Shown piece by piece: positions 40,548 to 48,959 of a stretch of 64,000 nt of DNA. Position 1 is the first letter of the stretch; each line of letters starts with the position of its first letter. Source of the stretch: an uncultured Mesorhizobium sp. (GTDB lineage Bacteria; Pseudomonadota; Alphaproteobacteria; Rhizobiales; Rhizobiaceae); assembly GCA_937958475.1 (NCBI GenBank), contig CALFXR010000117.1, forward strand, positions 1 to 64,000, given 5' to 3'. Under the pieces are notes generated by a model. The model ran no database searches. It had not been told where the DNA came from and worked only from the letters and a program-made list of their open reading frames with translations. A program made the position numbers and the translations under genes.

Positions 40548-43500
40548 ATGACGACGCTCACTTCCTTCCACGCGGTGGAACACGCAACCGTCATGGAGAC
40601 GATCATGAAACCCCTGTCATACGCCAGGCGCGGCGCGCGCTGGCTGATGGCGGCCGGGCTCGCGCTCGCCTCCATCACTCCCGTCGCCGCCCAGACCAAG
40701 CTCCCGGTCGGCGAACTGCCGGCCATCACGCTCGACAGGCCCGAACGGCCCGAGCGCGAGACCCGCGAGGTGCGTCCGTTCTTCGAGAAGATCGGCCGCC
40801 AGCGCGACTGCAACTACGTCGAGTACCGCCTGCGCTTCGGCCTGCGCGGCGACCCGGAGCGGATCGCCGATCCGGCCTTCGCCGCGCAGCTGAAGGCCTA
40901 TCGGATGGACCTGTCGGACCAGCTGCCCAATGGGCTGACCGTGGTTCACGTCACGGCTTCCGGCGACGGCACCGACGCCGCCGGCGGCGCGCTTCCCGCC
41001 GCCGCGATCGGCGCCACGGCCGATCCCGGCGACACTGCCCTGCTCGAGGACTTCCGCCTCTCCACCGTCGATCTCGACGGCAGCGGCGAGGTCGGCGAGC
41101 GCTACATCGAGGTCCGCATCACGGCGAAGATCGATCCGGGCGCGTTTCCTGCCCCGGCGATCGTCGACAACCAGGCCTGGGTCAACATCTCGGTTCCGGG
41201 CGCGCCCACTGTCCACATTCCCTCGCACGATCCGGCGAAGCCGGACGACGGCGACTTCCTGACCGGCGACATGACCTCGATCCTGGTCGACCTGACCGGC
41301 TGCGAGCCGCCCCCGCCCCCCGGCGGCGGCGATCCCGAGGAGGCCTGCTTCAAGGTCGAGACGGGCGACGTCGACTGCACGCCGTTCGCGGGGACCTACG
41401 TCTACCACATGACCGTGGGCGCCGATCTCGCCGGCAAGTGGGTGCAGGTGCACTCCACCAATCCGGGCGTGACCGTCGCCGAAGGCCCGCAACTGGTTCC
41501 GGCCGGCGGCGGCGTCCTCGACTGGACGATCCACGGTGCGGGTCCTGGCGACGTCATCCATCTCGTCGTCACCGGCATCGACACCTATGCCGGTCCCGCG
41601 GAAGGCGTCGGCCTGTGCTGCACGCAGACGGTCGACATCGTCATTCCGCCCGACCTGGACTGCCCGGACCAGCGCGGTGAGCCCGATCTCAAGGTCGAAA
41701 AGCGCGCCGACGTGCCCCACTGCACGGCCGAAGGCGGCTGCGAGTTCACCATCACGGTCACCAATGTCGGCGACGCGCCGTACAACGGCAAGATCGTGCT
41801 GGAGGAAGTCACCGCCCCCGGCAGTGCGACCGTCGAATCGGGCCCGAACGCGCCGTGGACCTGCGTGCCCATGGCCAGCCCGATGATGTGCGAGCATCCG
41901 GTCACCACACTGAACCCGGGTGAGTCGGTCACGCTGAAGCTCGGCTTCGAGCCCGGCGCGGCCTGGCAGTGGCGGGGCATCCGCAACTGCGCCGAGTACG
42001 ACTACACGGCGAGCGGCAAGGAGCCGTTCGGCGAGCTCGGCAACGACCGCGCCTGCGCCTCCATTCCGATCTGCGTCCCCGGACGCGACCGCGAATGCAC
42101 GCCCGTCGACAAGAAGGCCGACCTCGGCATCCGCAAGAGCGCGCTGACCCCGGTCTGCTCGCCCGACGGCGTCTGCCTGTGGCGGATCGACGTGATCAAC
42201 ACCGGCACGTCGACCTACAACGGCCCGATCACCGTGATCGACGAGTACCCGTCGGGCGTGCCGGTCTCGTCGGACTTCGTTCCGTCCCCGCCCTGGGCGT
42301 GCGTTCCGAACGGCCCCGGCAGCTTCCGTTGCGACCACCCCGGCCTGGTGCTGGTGCCCGGCGCGACGACGACCATCGGCGTCAAGACGGTGGCCGGTGC
42401 CGACTATGGCGACGTGATCGAGAACTGCGCCGAGGTTCAGCCGGTCCCGACCGAGACCAACCTCGCCAACAACCGGTCCTGCGCCAAGGCCGAGATTCCG
42501 CACCGCGATCCCGGCAAGCCGGCATTGCGCATCACCAAGACCTGCGACGGCGCGGTGGCGGGGGCGGCGATCTCTTGCCGCATCACCGTCCACAGCGTCG
42601 GCACCGCGGCGCCGTCGGGTCCCGTCCGGGTTTCCGACGCCGCCACCCTGATCGGCTCGGGCACGCCCGTGCAGATCCAGACCGTGACCCCCGACGGCCC
42701 CGAATGGGCCTGCGGACCGGTCCCCGCCAACGCGCTGTCGTGTCAGATCCCGGGCTCCGAAATGACGCCCGGAACGAGCCGCTATTTCGACGTGACGCTC
42801 TCCGTCTCGCCGAACGGGCGCTTCAAGAACTGCGCACGCGGCTCCTTCGGCCCCGCCCCCGGAAACGACATCGTCTATCCGTTCGGCGAGGCCTGCGACG
42901 AGGGCGGCTCGACCATCCACGTCGACAAGACCGGCGACCGCGAGTGCCGCGTCGGCCAGCCCTGCACGTTCGAGATCACCATCTCCAACGAAGGCGACAC
43001 GGGCTTCTCCGGCCCGGTTCGCATCGGCGACGCGCTCGGTGTGGAAGGCATCGGCCGGCTCGAAGGCCTGCCGATCACAGAGATCTCTCCGGCGTTCGGT
43101 TGCGCCGTGGAGCCGACCACCCTGCCCTTCTCCTGCGTGGCGAACCTAACCCTCGGGGCCGGCGAAAGCCGTGTCCACCGGGTGACGGTGGTCATTCCGG
43201 AGAGCGCGGTGGCCAACGGCCAGGGCCAGCTCACCGGCCGCAACTGCGTGGCGGTGCTCTCGCCCGAGACGCCGGTCACCGGCGTGTCCCCGGGACAGCT
43301 CTCCCGCGCACTCACGGTCGACGGCGACCGCGAAGGCGACTCCTACTCCTGCCATCCCTTCACCATCTCGCAGGAAGTGGCGAAGCAGTGCTCGGAGGGC
43401 TTCGTGCTCAATGCCGACGACCGCTGCGTCTGCCCGGAAGGCACCACCTTCCGTAACGGCCAGTGTGTCACCGACGGCGGCACGATCGAGCCCAAGCCGC

Positions 43501-44252
43501 CGGTGCGCCTGTGCAAGCTCTTGCCAGGTCAGATCCGCACCGCGGACGGACAGTGCGTCTGTCCGAAGGGGACCGAACTGAAGGACAGCGCCTGCCGCAA
43601 GATCGAGCAGCCGCCGGTCCGTCAGTGCAAGCTCCTGCCCGGCCAGATCCGCACCCAGGACGGGCGCTGCATCTGCCCGCGCGGGACCGAACTGAAGGAC
43701 AGCGCCTGCCGCAAGATCGAGCAGCCGCCGGTCCGTCAGTGCAAGCTCCTGCCCGGCCAGATCCGCACCCAGGACGGGCGCTGCATCTGCCCGCGCGGGA
43801 CCGAACTGAAGGACAGCGCCTGCCGCAAGATCGAGCAGCCGCCGGTCCGTCAGTGCAAGCTCCTGCCCGGCCAGATCCGCACCAAGGACGGGCTCTGCGT
43901 CTGCCCGCGCGGAACCGAGCTGAGGGACGGTGCCTGCCGCAAGCGGGAGATCGTCTGCAAGAAGGGCACCGTGCTGCAGAACGGCACCTGCGTTCCGATC
44001 GACAACGGGCCGCGCTGCCGCAAGGGCCAGGTCGTGCGTAACGGCAAGTGCGTCGACGTGTCGATCGAACTGCGTTGCCCGAAGGGCACGATCGGCACGC
44101 CGCCCAACTGCCGCACGCCCGAACGCAAGAATCCGATCCTCGAGATCAATCCGAACATCGTGAACCCGGATGTCCTCAGGAACCTGCTTCCCCGGCGCGA
44201 GAAGCAGGACAATGGCGGCGGCGCGACGAACAAGCTGCTGAAGATCCAGTAG
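40548..44252 (+). CDS. Giant secreted protein with DUF11-like domains and Cys-rich tandem repeats
   Basis: The product is 1234 residues. A Sec-type leader (MKPLSYARRGARWLMAAGLA to PVAAQ) starts at residue 20, so an ATG at 40605, which has its own GGAG site, may be the true start. Residues about 20-375 form an N-terminal region with Ig-like parts. From about 381 to 930 there are four DUF11-like domains, each with a CxF-x-I-x-V-x-N-x-G core (CEFTITVTNVGD, CLWRIDVINTGT, CRITVHSVGT, CTFEITISNEGD). Residues 945-1215 are Cys-rich CxxG modules, including four copies of a 38-residue unit (CKLLPGQIRT, CPRGTEL, CRKIEQPPVRQ). It lies 11 bp after the propeller gene, and a terminator follows. An adhesive or extracellular matrix role is plausible but unproven. 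Confidence 0.78.
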   Translation: MTTLTSFHAVEHATVMETIMKPLSYARRGARWLMAAGLALASITPVAAQTKLPVGELPAITLDRPERPERETREVRPFFEKIGRQRDCNYVEYRLRFGLRGDPERIADPAFAAQLKAYRMDLSDQLPNGLTVVHVTASGDGTDAAGGALPAAAIGATADPGDTALLEDFRLSTVDLDGSGEVGERYIEVRITAKIDPGAFPAPAIVDNQAWVNISVPGAPTVHIPSHDPAKPDDGDFLTGDMTSILVDLTGCEPPPPPGGGDPEEACFKVETGDVDCTPFAGTYVYHMTVGADLAGKWVQVHSTNPGVTVAEGPQLVPAGGGVLDWTIHGAGPGDVIHLVVTGIDTYAGPAEGVGLCCTQTVDIVIPPDLDCPDQRGEPDLKVEKRADVPHCTAEGGCEFTITVTNVGDAPYNGKIVLEEVTAPGSATVESGPNAPWTCVPMASPMMCEHPVTTLNPGESVTLKLGFEPGAAWQWRGIRNCAEYDYTASGKEPFGELGNDRACASIPICVPGRDRECTPVDKKADLGIRKSALTPVCSPDGVCLWRIDVINTGTSTYNGPITVIDEYPSGVPVSSDFVPSPPWACVPNGPGSFRCDHPGLVLVPGATTTIGVKTVAGADYGDVIENCAEVQPVPTETNLANNRSCAKAEIPHRDPGKPALRITKTCDGAVAGAAISCRITVHSVGTAAPSGPVRVSDAATLIGSGTPVQIQTVTPDGPEWACGPVPANALSCQIPGSEMTPGTSRYFDVTLSVSPNGRFKNCARGSFGPAPGNDIVYPFGEACDEGGSTIHVDKTGDRECRVGQPCTFEITISNEGDTGFSGPVRIGDALGVEGIGRLEGLPITEISPAFGCAVEPTTLPFSCVANLTLGAGESRVHRVTVVIPESAVANGQGQLTGRNCVAVLSPETPVTGVSPGQLSRALTVDGDREGDSYSCHPFTISQEVAKQCSEGFVLNADDRCVCPEGTTFRNGQCVTDGGTIEPKPPVRLCKLLPGQIRTADGQCVCPKGTELKDSACRKIEQPPVRQCKLLPGQIRTQDGRCICPRGTELKDSACRKIEQPPVRQCKLLPGQIRTQDGRCICPRGTELKDSACRKIEQPPVRQCKLLPGQIRTKDGLCVCPRGTELRDGACRKREIVCKKGTVLQNGTCVPIDNGPRCRKGQVVRNGKCVDVSIELRCPKGTIGTPPNCRTPERKNPILEINPNIVNPDVLRNLLPRREKQDNGGGATNKLLKIQ
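43512..43947 (+). repeat. Four tandem copies of a 114-bp coding repeat
   Basis: Units begin at 43512, 43626, 43740 and 43854, each starting TGCAAGCTC. Copies 2 and 3 are identical over all 114 bases by my reading, copy 1 and copy 4 differ at a modest number of sites, and the last is incomplete at its end. Each encodes 38 residues with four cysteines. Identity of the middle pair points to very recent duplication or gene conversion, so copy number probably varies between strains. Confidence 0.9.
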
Positions 44253-44272
44253 ACAGGCTCTCGTGACCAACG

Positions 44273-44304
44273 ACGCCCCGGCGGGAAACCGCCGGGGCGT
44301 TTTG
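44273..44304 (+). terminator. Strong intrinsic terminator after the giant secreted protein
   Basis: ACGCCCCGGCGG, the GAAA tetraloop and CCGCCGGGGCGT form a perfect 12-bp stem directly followed by TTTGCTTTT. It closes the plus-strand operon and lies before the convergent hydrolase gene. It is the clearest terminator in the window. Confidence 0.9.
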
Positions 44305-44342
44305 CTTTTCCGATGGCGAACCCGTCCGCGGATGGCGGACGC

Positions 44343-44987
44343 CTATCCGATGCGGTCGGCCCAGGCGCGCACGCCGTGCGCCATCGTCCTGAGATGATCC
44401 CCCGCCGAGAAGCCCGAGATGCTCTTCCGCGGCTTGAGGTCGTGGTCGCCGTCCTCGAACCAAAGGATCTCGAGGCGGTCGGAAAGCGCGTAGCTCGCCA
44501 CTTCCTCCCGCGTCCCGAACTCGTCGCGCGTGCCCTGGCAGACCAGCGTCGGCGTGGCGAGCGCGGCGAGGTGCGCGGTCCGCAGCTGCCCGGGTTTTGC
44601 CGGCGGGTGGAACGGATAGCCGAGGCAGAGAAGGCCGCCGATGGCGCCCTTCGCAAGGAGGCGGTCCGCGACCATCGAGGCGACGCGGCCACCCATCGAC
44701 TTGCCGCCGATGATGAGGCGCCCCGTGCAACGGAGGGCGGAGATCGCGGCCTCGTACTCCGGGATCAGGGTTTCCGCACGCGGCGGCGGCTTGCGGATTC
44801 CCGTCCGCCGCGCCGCCATGTAGGCGAACTCGAAGCGCGCGACGCGAAAGCCTTCCGCGGCGAGGGCCGCAGAGGCCGCCTGCATCGACGCCGAATCCAT
44901 CGGCGCGCCGGCGCCATGGGCGAGGAGGATGGTGGTCCGTGCCTCGGCCGGCCCGTCGAAGAGGAAATCCATACCCGTGGCCTCCAT
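44343..44987 (-). CDS. Alpha/beta hydrolase of the KAN/dienelactone-like group
   Basis: The 214-residue protein has a compact alpha/beta-hydrolase fold: ILLAHGAGAPMDSASM (oxyanion loop), the nucleophile elbow in LIIGGKSMGGRVASMVADRL, an acid in QGTRDEFG and a histidine in FEDGDHDLKPRK. The H-D-L-K-P-R-K end is characteristic of the small hydrolases often annotated KAN family, whose substrate is generally unknown; some members hydrolyse esters or lactones. It is divergent from the universal stress protein gene, and the FixK-like box lies in their shared 132-bp spacer. Confidence 0.75.
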   Translation of the reverse strand: MEATGMDFLFDGPAEARTTILLAHGAGAPMDSASMQAASAALAAEGFRVARFEFAYMAARRTGIRKPPPRAETLIPEYEAAISALRCTGRLIIGGKSMGGRVASMVADRLLAKGAIGGLLCLGYPFHPPAKPGQLRTAHLAALATPTLVCQGTRDEFGTREEVASYALSDRLEILWFEDGDHDLKPRKSISGFSAGDHLRTMAHGVRAWADRIG

Positions 44988-45054
44988 GTCCTGTCCGCCA
45001 TGTCCTGTCGCGGCGCATCCACTCCGGCATCCGTGCCATGGTCGATGCGCGATC

Positions 45055-45068
45055 TTGATTCACGTCAA
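45055..45068. promoter_or_regulatory. FNR/FixK-like box upstream of the universal stress protein
   Basis: TTGAT-TCAC-GTCAA has the 5-4-5 symmetry of FNR/FixK sites. Its centre lies 59 bases before the predicted start codon. A start of transcription at +41.5 from the centre would fall near 45103, leaving a short leader with the GGAGG site. Oxygen-limited induction would be typical for such a gene. Confidence 0.65.
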
Positions 45069-45119
45069 GGTGCGCGGCCTGCACTTGCGTGAGGTTCGTC
45101 CCAAACGGAGGACGCTAAA

Positions 45120-45530
45120 TTGTACATGAACATCATCATCCCGGTCGACCTCGGCCATACCGAGCGCCTGAAGCCAATGGTCGACGCCGCGCGCCTGCTC
45201 GGCGGCGAGGAGGCGACCATAACGCTCATCAACGTCGTCGAGAACCTGCCGGCCTTCGTCATTGCGGAACTGCCGTCCGACTTGACCGCACGCTCGATCG
45301 AGGACGCCAGGGCGCGCCTCGCGGAGACCGTCGCCGAGCAGGGCATCCGCGCCGAGATCGACGTCTGCTCCGGACATCCGGCGACCGCGATCCTCGAATG
45401 CGCGAAGGACCGCAAGGCCGACCTCATCGTCATCGCCTCGCACCGCCCGGGCTTCGGCGACTTCCTCATCGGTTCCACGGCCGCCAGGGTGGTGCGCCAC
45501 GCGCAGTGCTCGGTGCACGTCGTCAGGTAG
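45120..45530 (+). CDS. Universal stress protein (UspA family)
   Basis: The 136-residue protein has the Usp fold: NIIIPVDLGHTERLKPMVDA at the start, ITLINVVE in the second strand, then ADLIVIASHRPGFGDFLIGST, the ATP-binding G-2x-G-9x-G(S/T) type region, and the terminal CSVHVVR. A TTG start with GGAGG eight bases upstream gives an initial MYMN; the ATG two codons later has poorer spacing. It stands alone on the plus strand. With the FNR/FixK-like box ahead of it, induction under low oxygen is likely, as for many Usp genes in related bacteria. Its action (nucleotide-binding stress regulator) is family knowledge. Confidence 0.85.
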   Translation: MYMNIIIPVDLGHTERLKPMVDAARLLGGEEATITLINVVENLPAFVIAELPSDLTARSIEDARARLAETVAEQGIRAEIDVCSGHPATAILECAKDRKADLIVIASHRPGFGDFLIGSTAARVVRHAQCSVHVVR

Positions 45531-45590
45531 AACGGAAGCTTGGCGCGATCCTCGACTTCCGACCGCGAAACGCGGTCGGGAGCGCTGCGG

Positions 45591-46793
45591 CTATTCGTGG
45601 CGCAGCGCGTCGATCGGGTTCAGCCTGGCCGCCTGGCGCGCCGGAAAATAGCCGAAACCCATGCCGATCAGCGCCGAGAAGAAGAAGGCGACGACGATGA
45701 TCTCGGGGTTGGTGACGAAGGGCAGCCCGAGATAGCTGCCGACCGCATAGGCGAGCGCCAGTCCGAACAGGATTCCGATGATGCCGCCGAACAGCGCGAG
45801 AACCGTGGCCTCGACGAGGAACTGCATGAGCACCTGGCGCTCCAGCGCGCCGATGGCCAGGCGGATGCCGATCTCGCGGGTGCGTTCCGTCACCGACACC
45901 AGCATGATGTTCATGATGCCGATGCCGCCGACGAGCAGGCTGACGGCGGCGACCGCGCCGAGCAGGCCCGTCAGCACGCTGGTCGTCCCCGCCATGGTCG
46001 CGGCGATCTGGGTCATGTCGTTGACCGAGAAATCGTCGTCCTTTCCGGCCGCGATGCCGCGCCGCTCGCGCATCAGCCGCTCGATGTCGCCCTGGACCTT
46101 GGTCGTCGACACGCCCTCGCGCGCCGCGACCATGATCGTGGCGATGTCGCTGTTGCCGGAGATGCGGCGCTGGAAGGTGCGCAGGGGCATCAGGACCGTG
46201 TTGTCCTGGTCCGCGCCCATGCCGGACTGGCCCTTCTTGCCGAGCAGGCCGATGACGCCGCACGAAACCTTGCCGACGCGGATGTTCTGGCCGAGCGGCG
46301 AGGCTCGGCCGAAGAGCTTCGTCGCCACCGTGTCGCCGATCATGCACACGGCGCTGCCGCGCTCCTCGGCCTCGAGGAAGCCGCGGCCCGAGGCCACCGT
46401 CCAGGCGCCGGCGACGATGTAGTCCGACGTCGTGCCGACGACCGTCACCGAGCGGCTCTCCCCGGCGAACACCACCGTGGCGGTCGACTGGGCGACGGGA
46501 GCCACGGCGACGATGCCGGAAACCTGAGCGCGGATCGCGGCGACGTCCCTCGCGTTGAACGGCTGCGCCTGGCTGCTGGCGCGGCCGGGACCGAGCTGGC
46601 CCGGCATGACGAAGAGCATGTTGCTGCCGAGCTTGCCGAGCTCGGCCGTCACCCGCGCGGTCGCCCCGTTGCCGATCGTCACCATGGCGATGACCGCGGC
46701 GACGCCGATGACGATGCCGAGCACGGTGAGGAACGAGCGCATCGGGTTGCGCAGGATGGCCTGGGCGGCGAGCTTCAGTGTCTCATAGAACAA
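45591..46793 (-). CDS. MacB-type ABC permease (FtsX/MacB domain)
   Basis: The 400-residue protein has the MacB/LolC-like pattern of one N-terminal helix (SFLTVLGIVIGVAAVIAMVT), a large periplasmic domain (about 50-270, including SVTVVGTTSDYIVAGAW and SAVCMIGDTVATKLFG) and three C-terminal helices with GGIGIMNIMLVSVTERTREIG, the family signature. It starts with TTG, preceded by GGAG, and overlaps the ATPase gene by 11 bp. MacB-like permeases move substrate from periplasm to outside through an outer-membrane channel rather than from the cytoplasm. The ATPase is a separate protein here, as in YvrO/LolD-type systems. Confidence 0.83.
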   Translation of the reverse strand: MFYETLKLAAQAILRNPMRSFLTVLGIVIGVAAVIAMVTIGNGATARVTAELGKLGSNMLFVMPGQLGPGRASSQAQPFNARDVAAIRAQVSGIVAVAPVAQSTATVVFAGESRSVTVVGTTSDYIVAGAWTVASGRGFLEAEERGSAVCMIGDTVATKLFGRASPLGQNIRVGKVSCGVIGLLGKKGQSGMGADQDNTVLMPLRTFQRRISGNSDIATIMVAAREGVSTTKVQGDIERLMRERRGIAAGKDDDFSVNDMTQIAATMAGTTSVLTGLLGAVAAVSLLVGGIGIMNIMLVSVTERTREIGIRLAIGALERQVLMQFLVEATVLALFGGIIGILFGLALAYAVGSYLGLPFVTNPEIIVVAFFFSALIGMGFGYFPARQAARLNPIDALRHE

Positions 46794-47499
46794 GGGTCGG
46801 CTCCTGTTCCCGATCGGACTCGATGCGGCCGTCGACGAAGCGGATGACGCGGCGCGCATAGGCGGCGATGTCGTCTTCGTGCGTCACCATGACCACGGTA
46901 AGGCCCCGCTCGCGGTTGAGCCGGGTGACGATCGCCATGATCTCGCGGCTGATCTTCGTGTCGAGATTGCCGGTCGGCTCGTCTGCGAGCAGGACGGCGG
47001 GGTCGGTGACGATGGCGCGGGCGATGGCGACGCGCTGCTGCTGGCCGCCGGACATCATCGCCGAGGTGTGGTTGGCCCGGTCGGCTAGGCCGACCTGGTC
47101 GAGCGCGACGAGGGCGCGGCGCCGCCGTTCCTCCTCCTTCATGCCGCGATAGACCAGTGGCAGCTCGACGTTCTCGACCGCGGTCGTGCGCGAAAGCAGG
47201 TTGAAGCCCTGGAAGACGAAGCCGATCATGTGGCGGCGCAGCAGCGTGCGGCCGTCGCGGTCGAGGCCGGAGACCGGCACGCTCTGGAACCGGTACTCGC
47301 CGGCGCTCGGCACGTCGAGGCAGCCCATGATGTTCATCGCCGTCGACTTGCCCGACCCCGACGGTCCCATGATGGCGACGAAGGCGCCGCGCGGAATGGC
47401 GAGGTCGACGCCGTCTAGCGCGCGCACCTCGGCCTCGCCGCTGCCGTAGACCTTGGTCACGCCCCGGAACTCGATCAGCGGTGCTTGGGAGACGTCCAT
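46783..47499 (-). CDS. ABC ATPase of a MacB/LolD-type exporter
   Basis: The 238-residue ATPase has Walker A GPSGSGKSTAMNIMG, Q-loop FVFQGFNLLSRTTAVENVELPL, signature MSGGQQQRVAIARAIV and Walker B AVLLADEPTGNLDT, the EPTGNLD sequence being typical of MacB/LolD ATPases. It works with the permease encoded next and the membrane-fusion protein encoded before it. It lies 10 bp after the fusion-protein gene. No export substrate is visible. Confidence 0.87.
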   Translation of the reverse strand: MDVSQAPLIEFRGVTKVYGSGEAEVRALDGVDLAIPRGAFVAIMGPSGSGKSTAMNIMGCLDVPSAGEYRFQSVPVSGLDRDGRTLLRRHMIGFVFQGFNLLSRTTAVENVELPLVYRGMKEEERRRRALVALDQVGLADRANHTSAMMSGGQQQRVAIARAIVTDPAVLLADEPTGNLDTKISREIMAIVTRLNRERGLTVVMVTHEDDIAAYARRVIRFVDGRIESDREQEPTLVL

Positions 47500-47509
47500 G
47501 GGAGCGTCC

Positions 47510-48802
47510 TCACTCCCTGGCGACGGCGTCGACGATCACCTCGTCGCCCTCGGCGATCTCGCCCGAGAGGATCTGCGTGCGCTGGCCGTCGGTGGCGCCG
47601 GTCTCGATGGCGACCTCGGTCGGTACCTTGTCGCGCATGACCCAGATCGTGCGCGTGCCGCTCGGCACCTCGTTGGTCGTCACCGCGCCCATGTTCGGCG
47701 GACTGAAGATGCCGAGGAAGCCGCCGGACTGAGCCGTCTCCGGCGGCGTGTAGAGAAGCGCGGCGTTCGGCGTCAGCAACGCGGCGCCGACCTTCTCAAC
47801 GACGATCTCGGCGGTCGCCGTCATGCCCGGACGCAGCAACAACTGTTCGTTGTCGACCTTGAGCAGCGCCTTGTAGGTGACGACGTTGTTGATGGTCTCG
47901 GAGACGAAGCGGATCTTGGTGATCACGGCGGGAAAGGACCGGTTCACGTAGGCGTCGACCGAGAACGTCGCCTCCTGCTCGACCGCGACCTTGCCGATGT
48001 CCGCCTCGTCGACGTCGACCTGGACCTCCATCTGGCGGAGATCGCCGGCGATCGAGAACAGCACCGGCGCCTGCAGCGAGGCCGCGACGGTCGATCCCTC
48101 GTCGATGTTGCGGGTCAGGACCACGCCGTCGATCGGCGAGGTGATCAGGGTCTTGGCGAGATTGGTCTCGGCGAGCTTGAGATCGGCCTGCGCCACGAGC
48201 ACCTCGGCATCGGCGGCCTTGAGGGCAGCGGCGTTGGCGTTCATGGTGAGCTGCGTGTCCTGGAGCGTCTGCGCCGACATGAAGCCCTTGTTGTAGAGCG
48301 AGGCCTGGCGCTCGTAGGTGGTGACCGAGGCTTCGTGGGCGGCCTTCGCCTTGGCGACGTTGGCCTCGGCGACCACCAGGCGAGCACGCGCCGCCGCGGC
48401 CGTTGCCGCGAGCGTGTCGGTGTCCAGTTCGGCGAGCACGTCGCCGCGGGCGACCGCGCTGTTGTAGTCGACGTTGACCTTGCGAACGATGCCCGAGATC
48501 GCCGTCGACACGTCGACCTGGGCGACGGGCTGGACCGTTCCGGTCGCCGTCACCACGACGGTCAGGTCGCCGCGGACGACCTTCTGCGTGGCGTAGTCGT
48601 AGGTCGTGCCCGACGCGAGATACGACCAGGCGAAGTAGCCGGCGACGAGGGCGGCCGCCACGATAGCGGTCCAGCGCACGACCCGTCGCCCGCGCCCCGC
48701 CCGCGGCGCGGCTTCGCCGATGATGGCGTCGAGCGCCTTCGTGCCTCCGGGGACGGCACCTGCGCCGGCCGCTTGCGGACGGTTGTTCTGATCCTGCTGC
48801 AT
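47510..48802 (-). CDS. Periplasmic membrane-fusion protein, MacA/HlyD type
   Basis: The 430-residue protein has an N-terminal membrane anchor at about 48-68 (VVRWTAIVAAALVAGYFAWS) and the MacA layout: lipoyl half 1 (GDLTVVVTATGTVQPVAQVD), a long coiled-coil hairpin of about 140-220 (LAATAAAARARLVVAEANVA to LKLAETNLAK), lipoyl half 2 (TSPIDGVVLTRNIDEGSTV) and beta-barrel domains. It links the inner-membrane ABC pair to an outer-membrane channel not found here. The ATG follows GAGGG. Upstream sequence holds an FNR/FixK-like box. Confidence 0.84.
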   Translation of the reverse strand: MQQDQNNRPQAAGAGAVPGGTKALDAIIGEAAPRAGRGRRVVRWTAIVAAALVAGYFAWSYLASGTTYDYATQKVVRGDLTVVVTATGTVQPVAQVDVSTAISGIVRKVNVDYNSAVARGDVLAELDTDTLAATAAAARARLVVAEANVAKAKAAHEASVTTYERQASLYNKGFMSAQTLQDTQLTMNANAAALKAADAEVLVAQADLKLAETNLAKTLITSPIDGVVLTRNIDEGSTVAASLQAPVLFSIAGDLRQMEVQVDVDEADIGKVAVEQEATFSVDAYVNRSFPAVITKIRFVSETINNVVTYKALLKVDNEQLLLRPGMTATAEIVVEKVGAALLTPNAALLYTPPETAQSGGFLGIFSPPNMGAVTTNEVPSGTRTIWVMRDKVPTEVAIETGATDGQRTQILSGEIAEGDEVIVDAVARE

Positions 48803-48859
48803 CTGGCCCTCATACACGCCACGCCACGTTCTCGGTGCGCTTTTGGGCCGCGACCGTCC

Positions 48860-48873
48860 ATGACGTGGATCAA
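48860..48873 (-). promoter_or_regulatory. FNR/FixK-like box upstream of the exporter operon
   Basis: On the minus strand TTGAT-CCAC-GTCAT differs from the ideal TTGAT-N4-GTCAA in the last base only. Its centre lies about 65 bases before the fusion-protein start, again consistent with activation from -41.5. Together with the box near 45055 it suggests low-oxygen control of both units. Confidence 0.5.
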
Positions 48874-48959
48874 TCTCGAACATCGACACCGCGGCCGGCG
48901 GCCGTGCCGCACAGGCACTGCCGCGGCGCGGCGCTGCTCATCTCCGAGTGTCGGCCCGC

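Noticed and set aside
40617..42920. Open frame of 767 codons antisense to the DUF11-like protein
   Set aside because: It is a shadow of a signal-peptide-bearing gene and has Arg/Asp-rich composition with no recognisable fold.
43512..43947. Tandem 114-bp repeats considered as a CRISPR array
   Set aside because: The units are contiguous without variable spacers, are in frame and encode a regular Cys-rich peptide.
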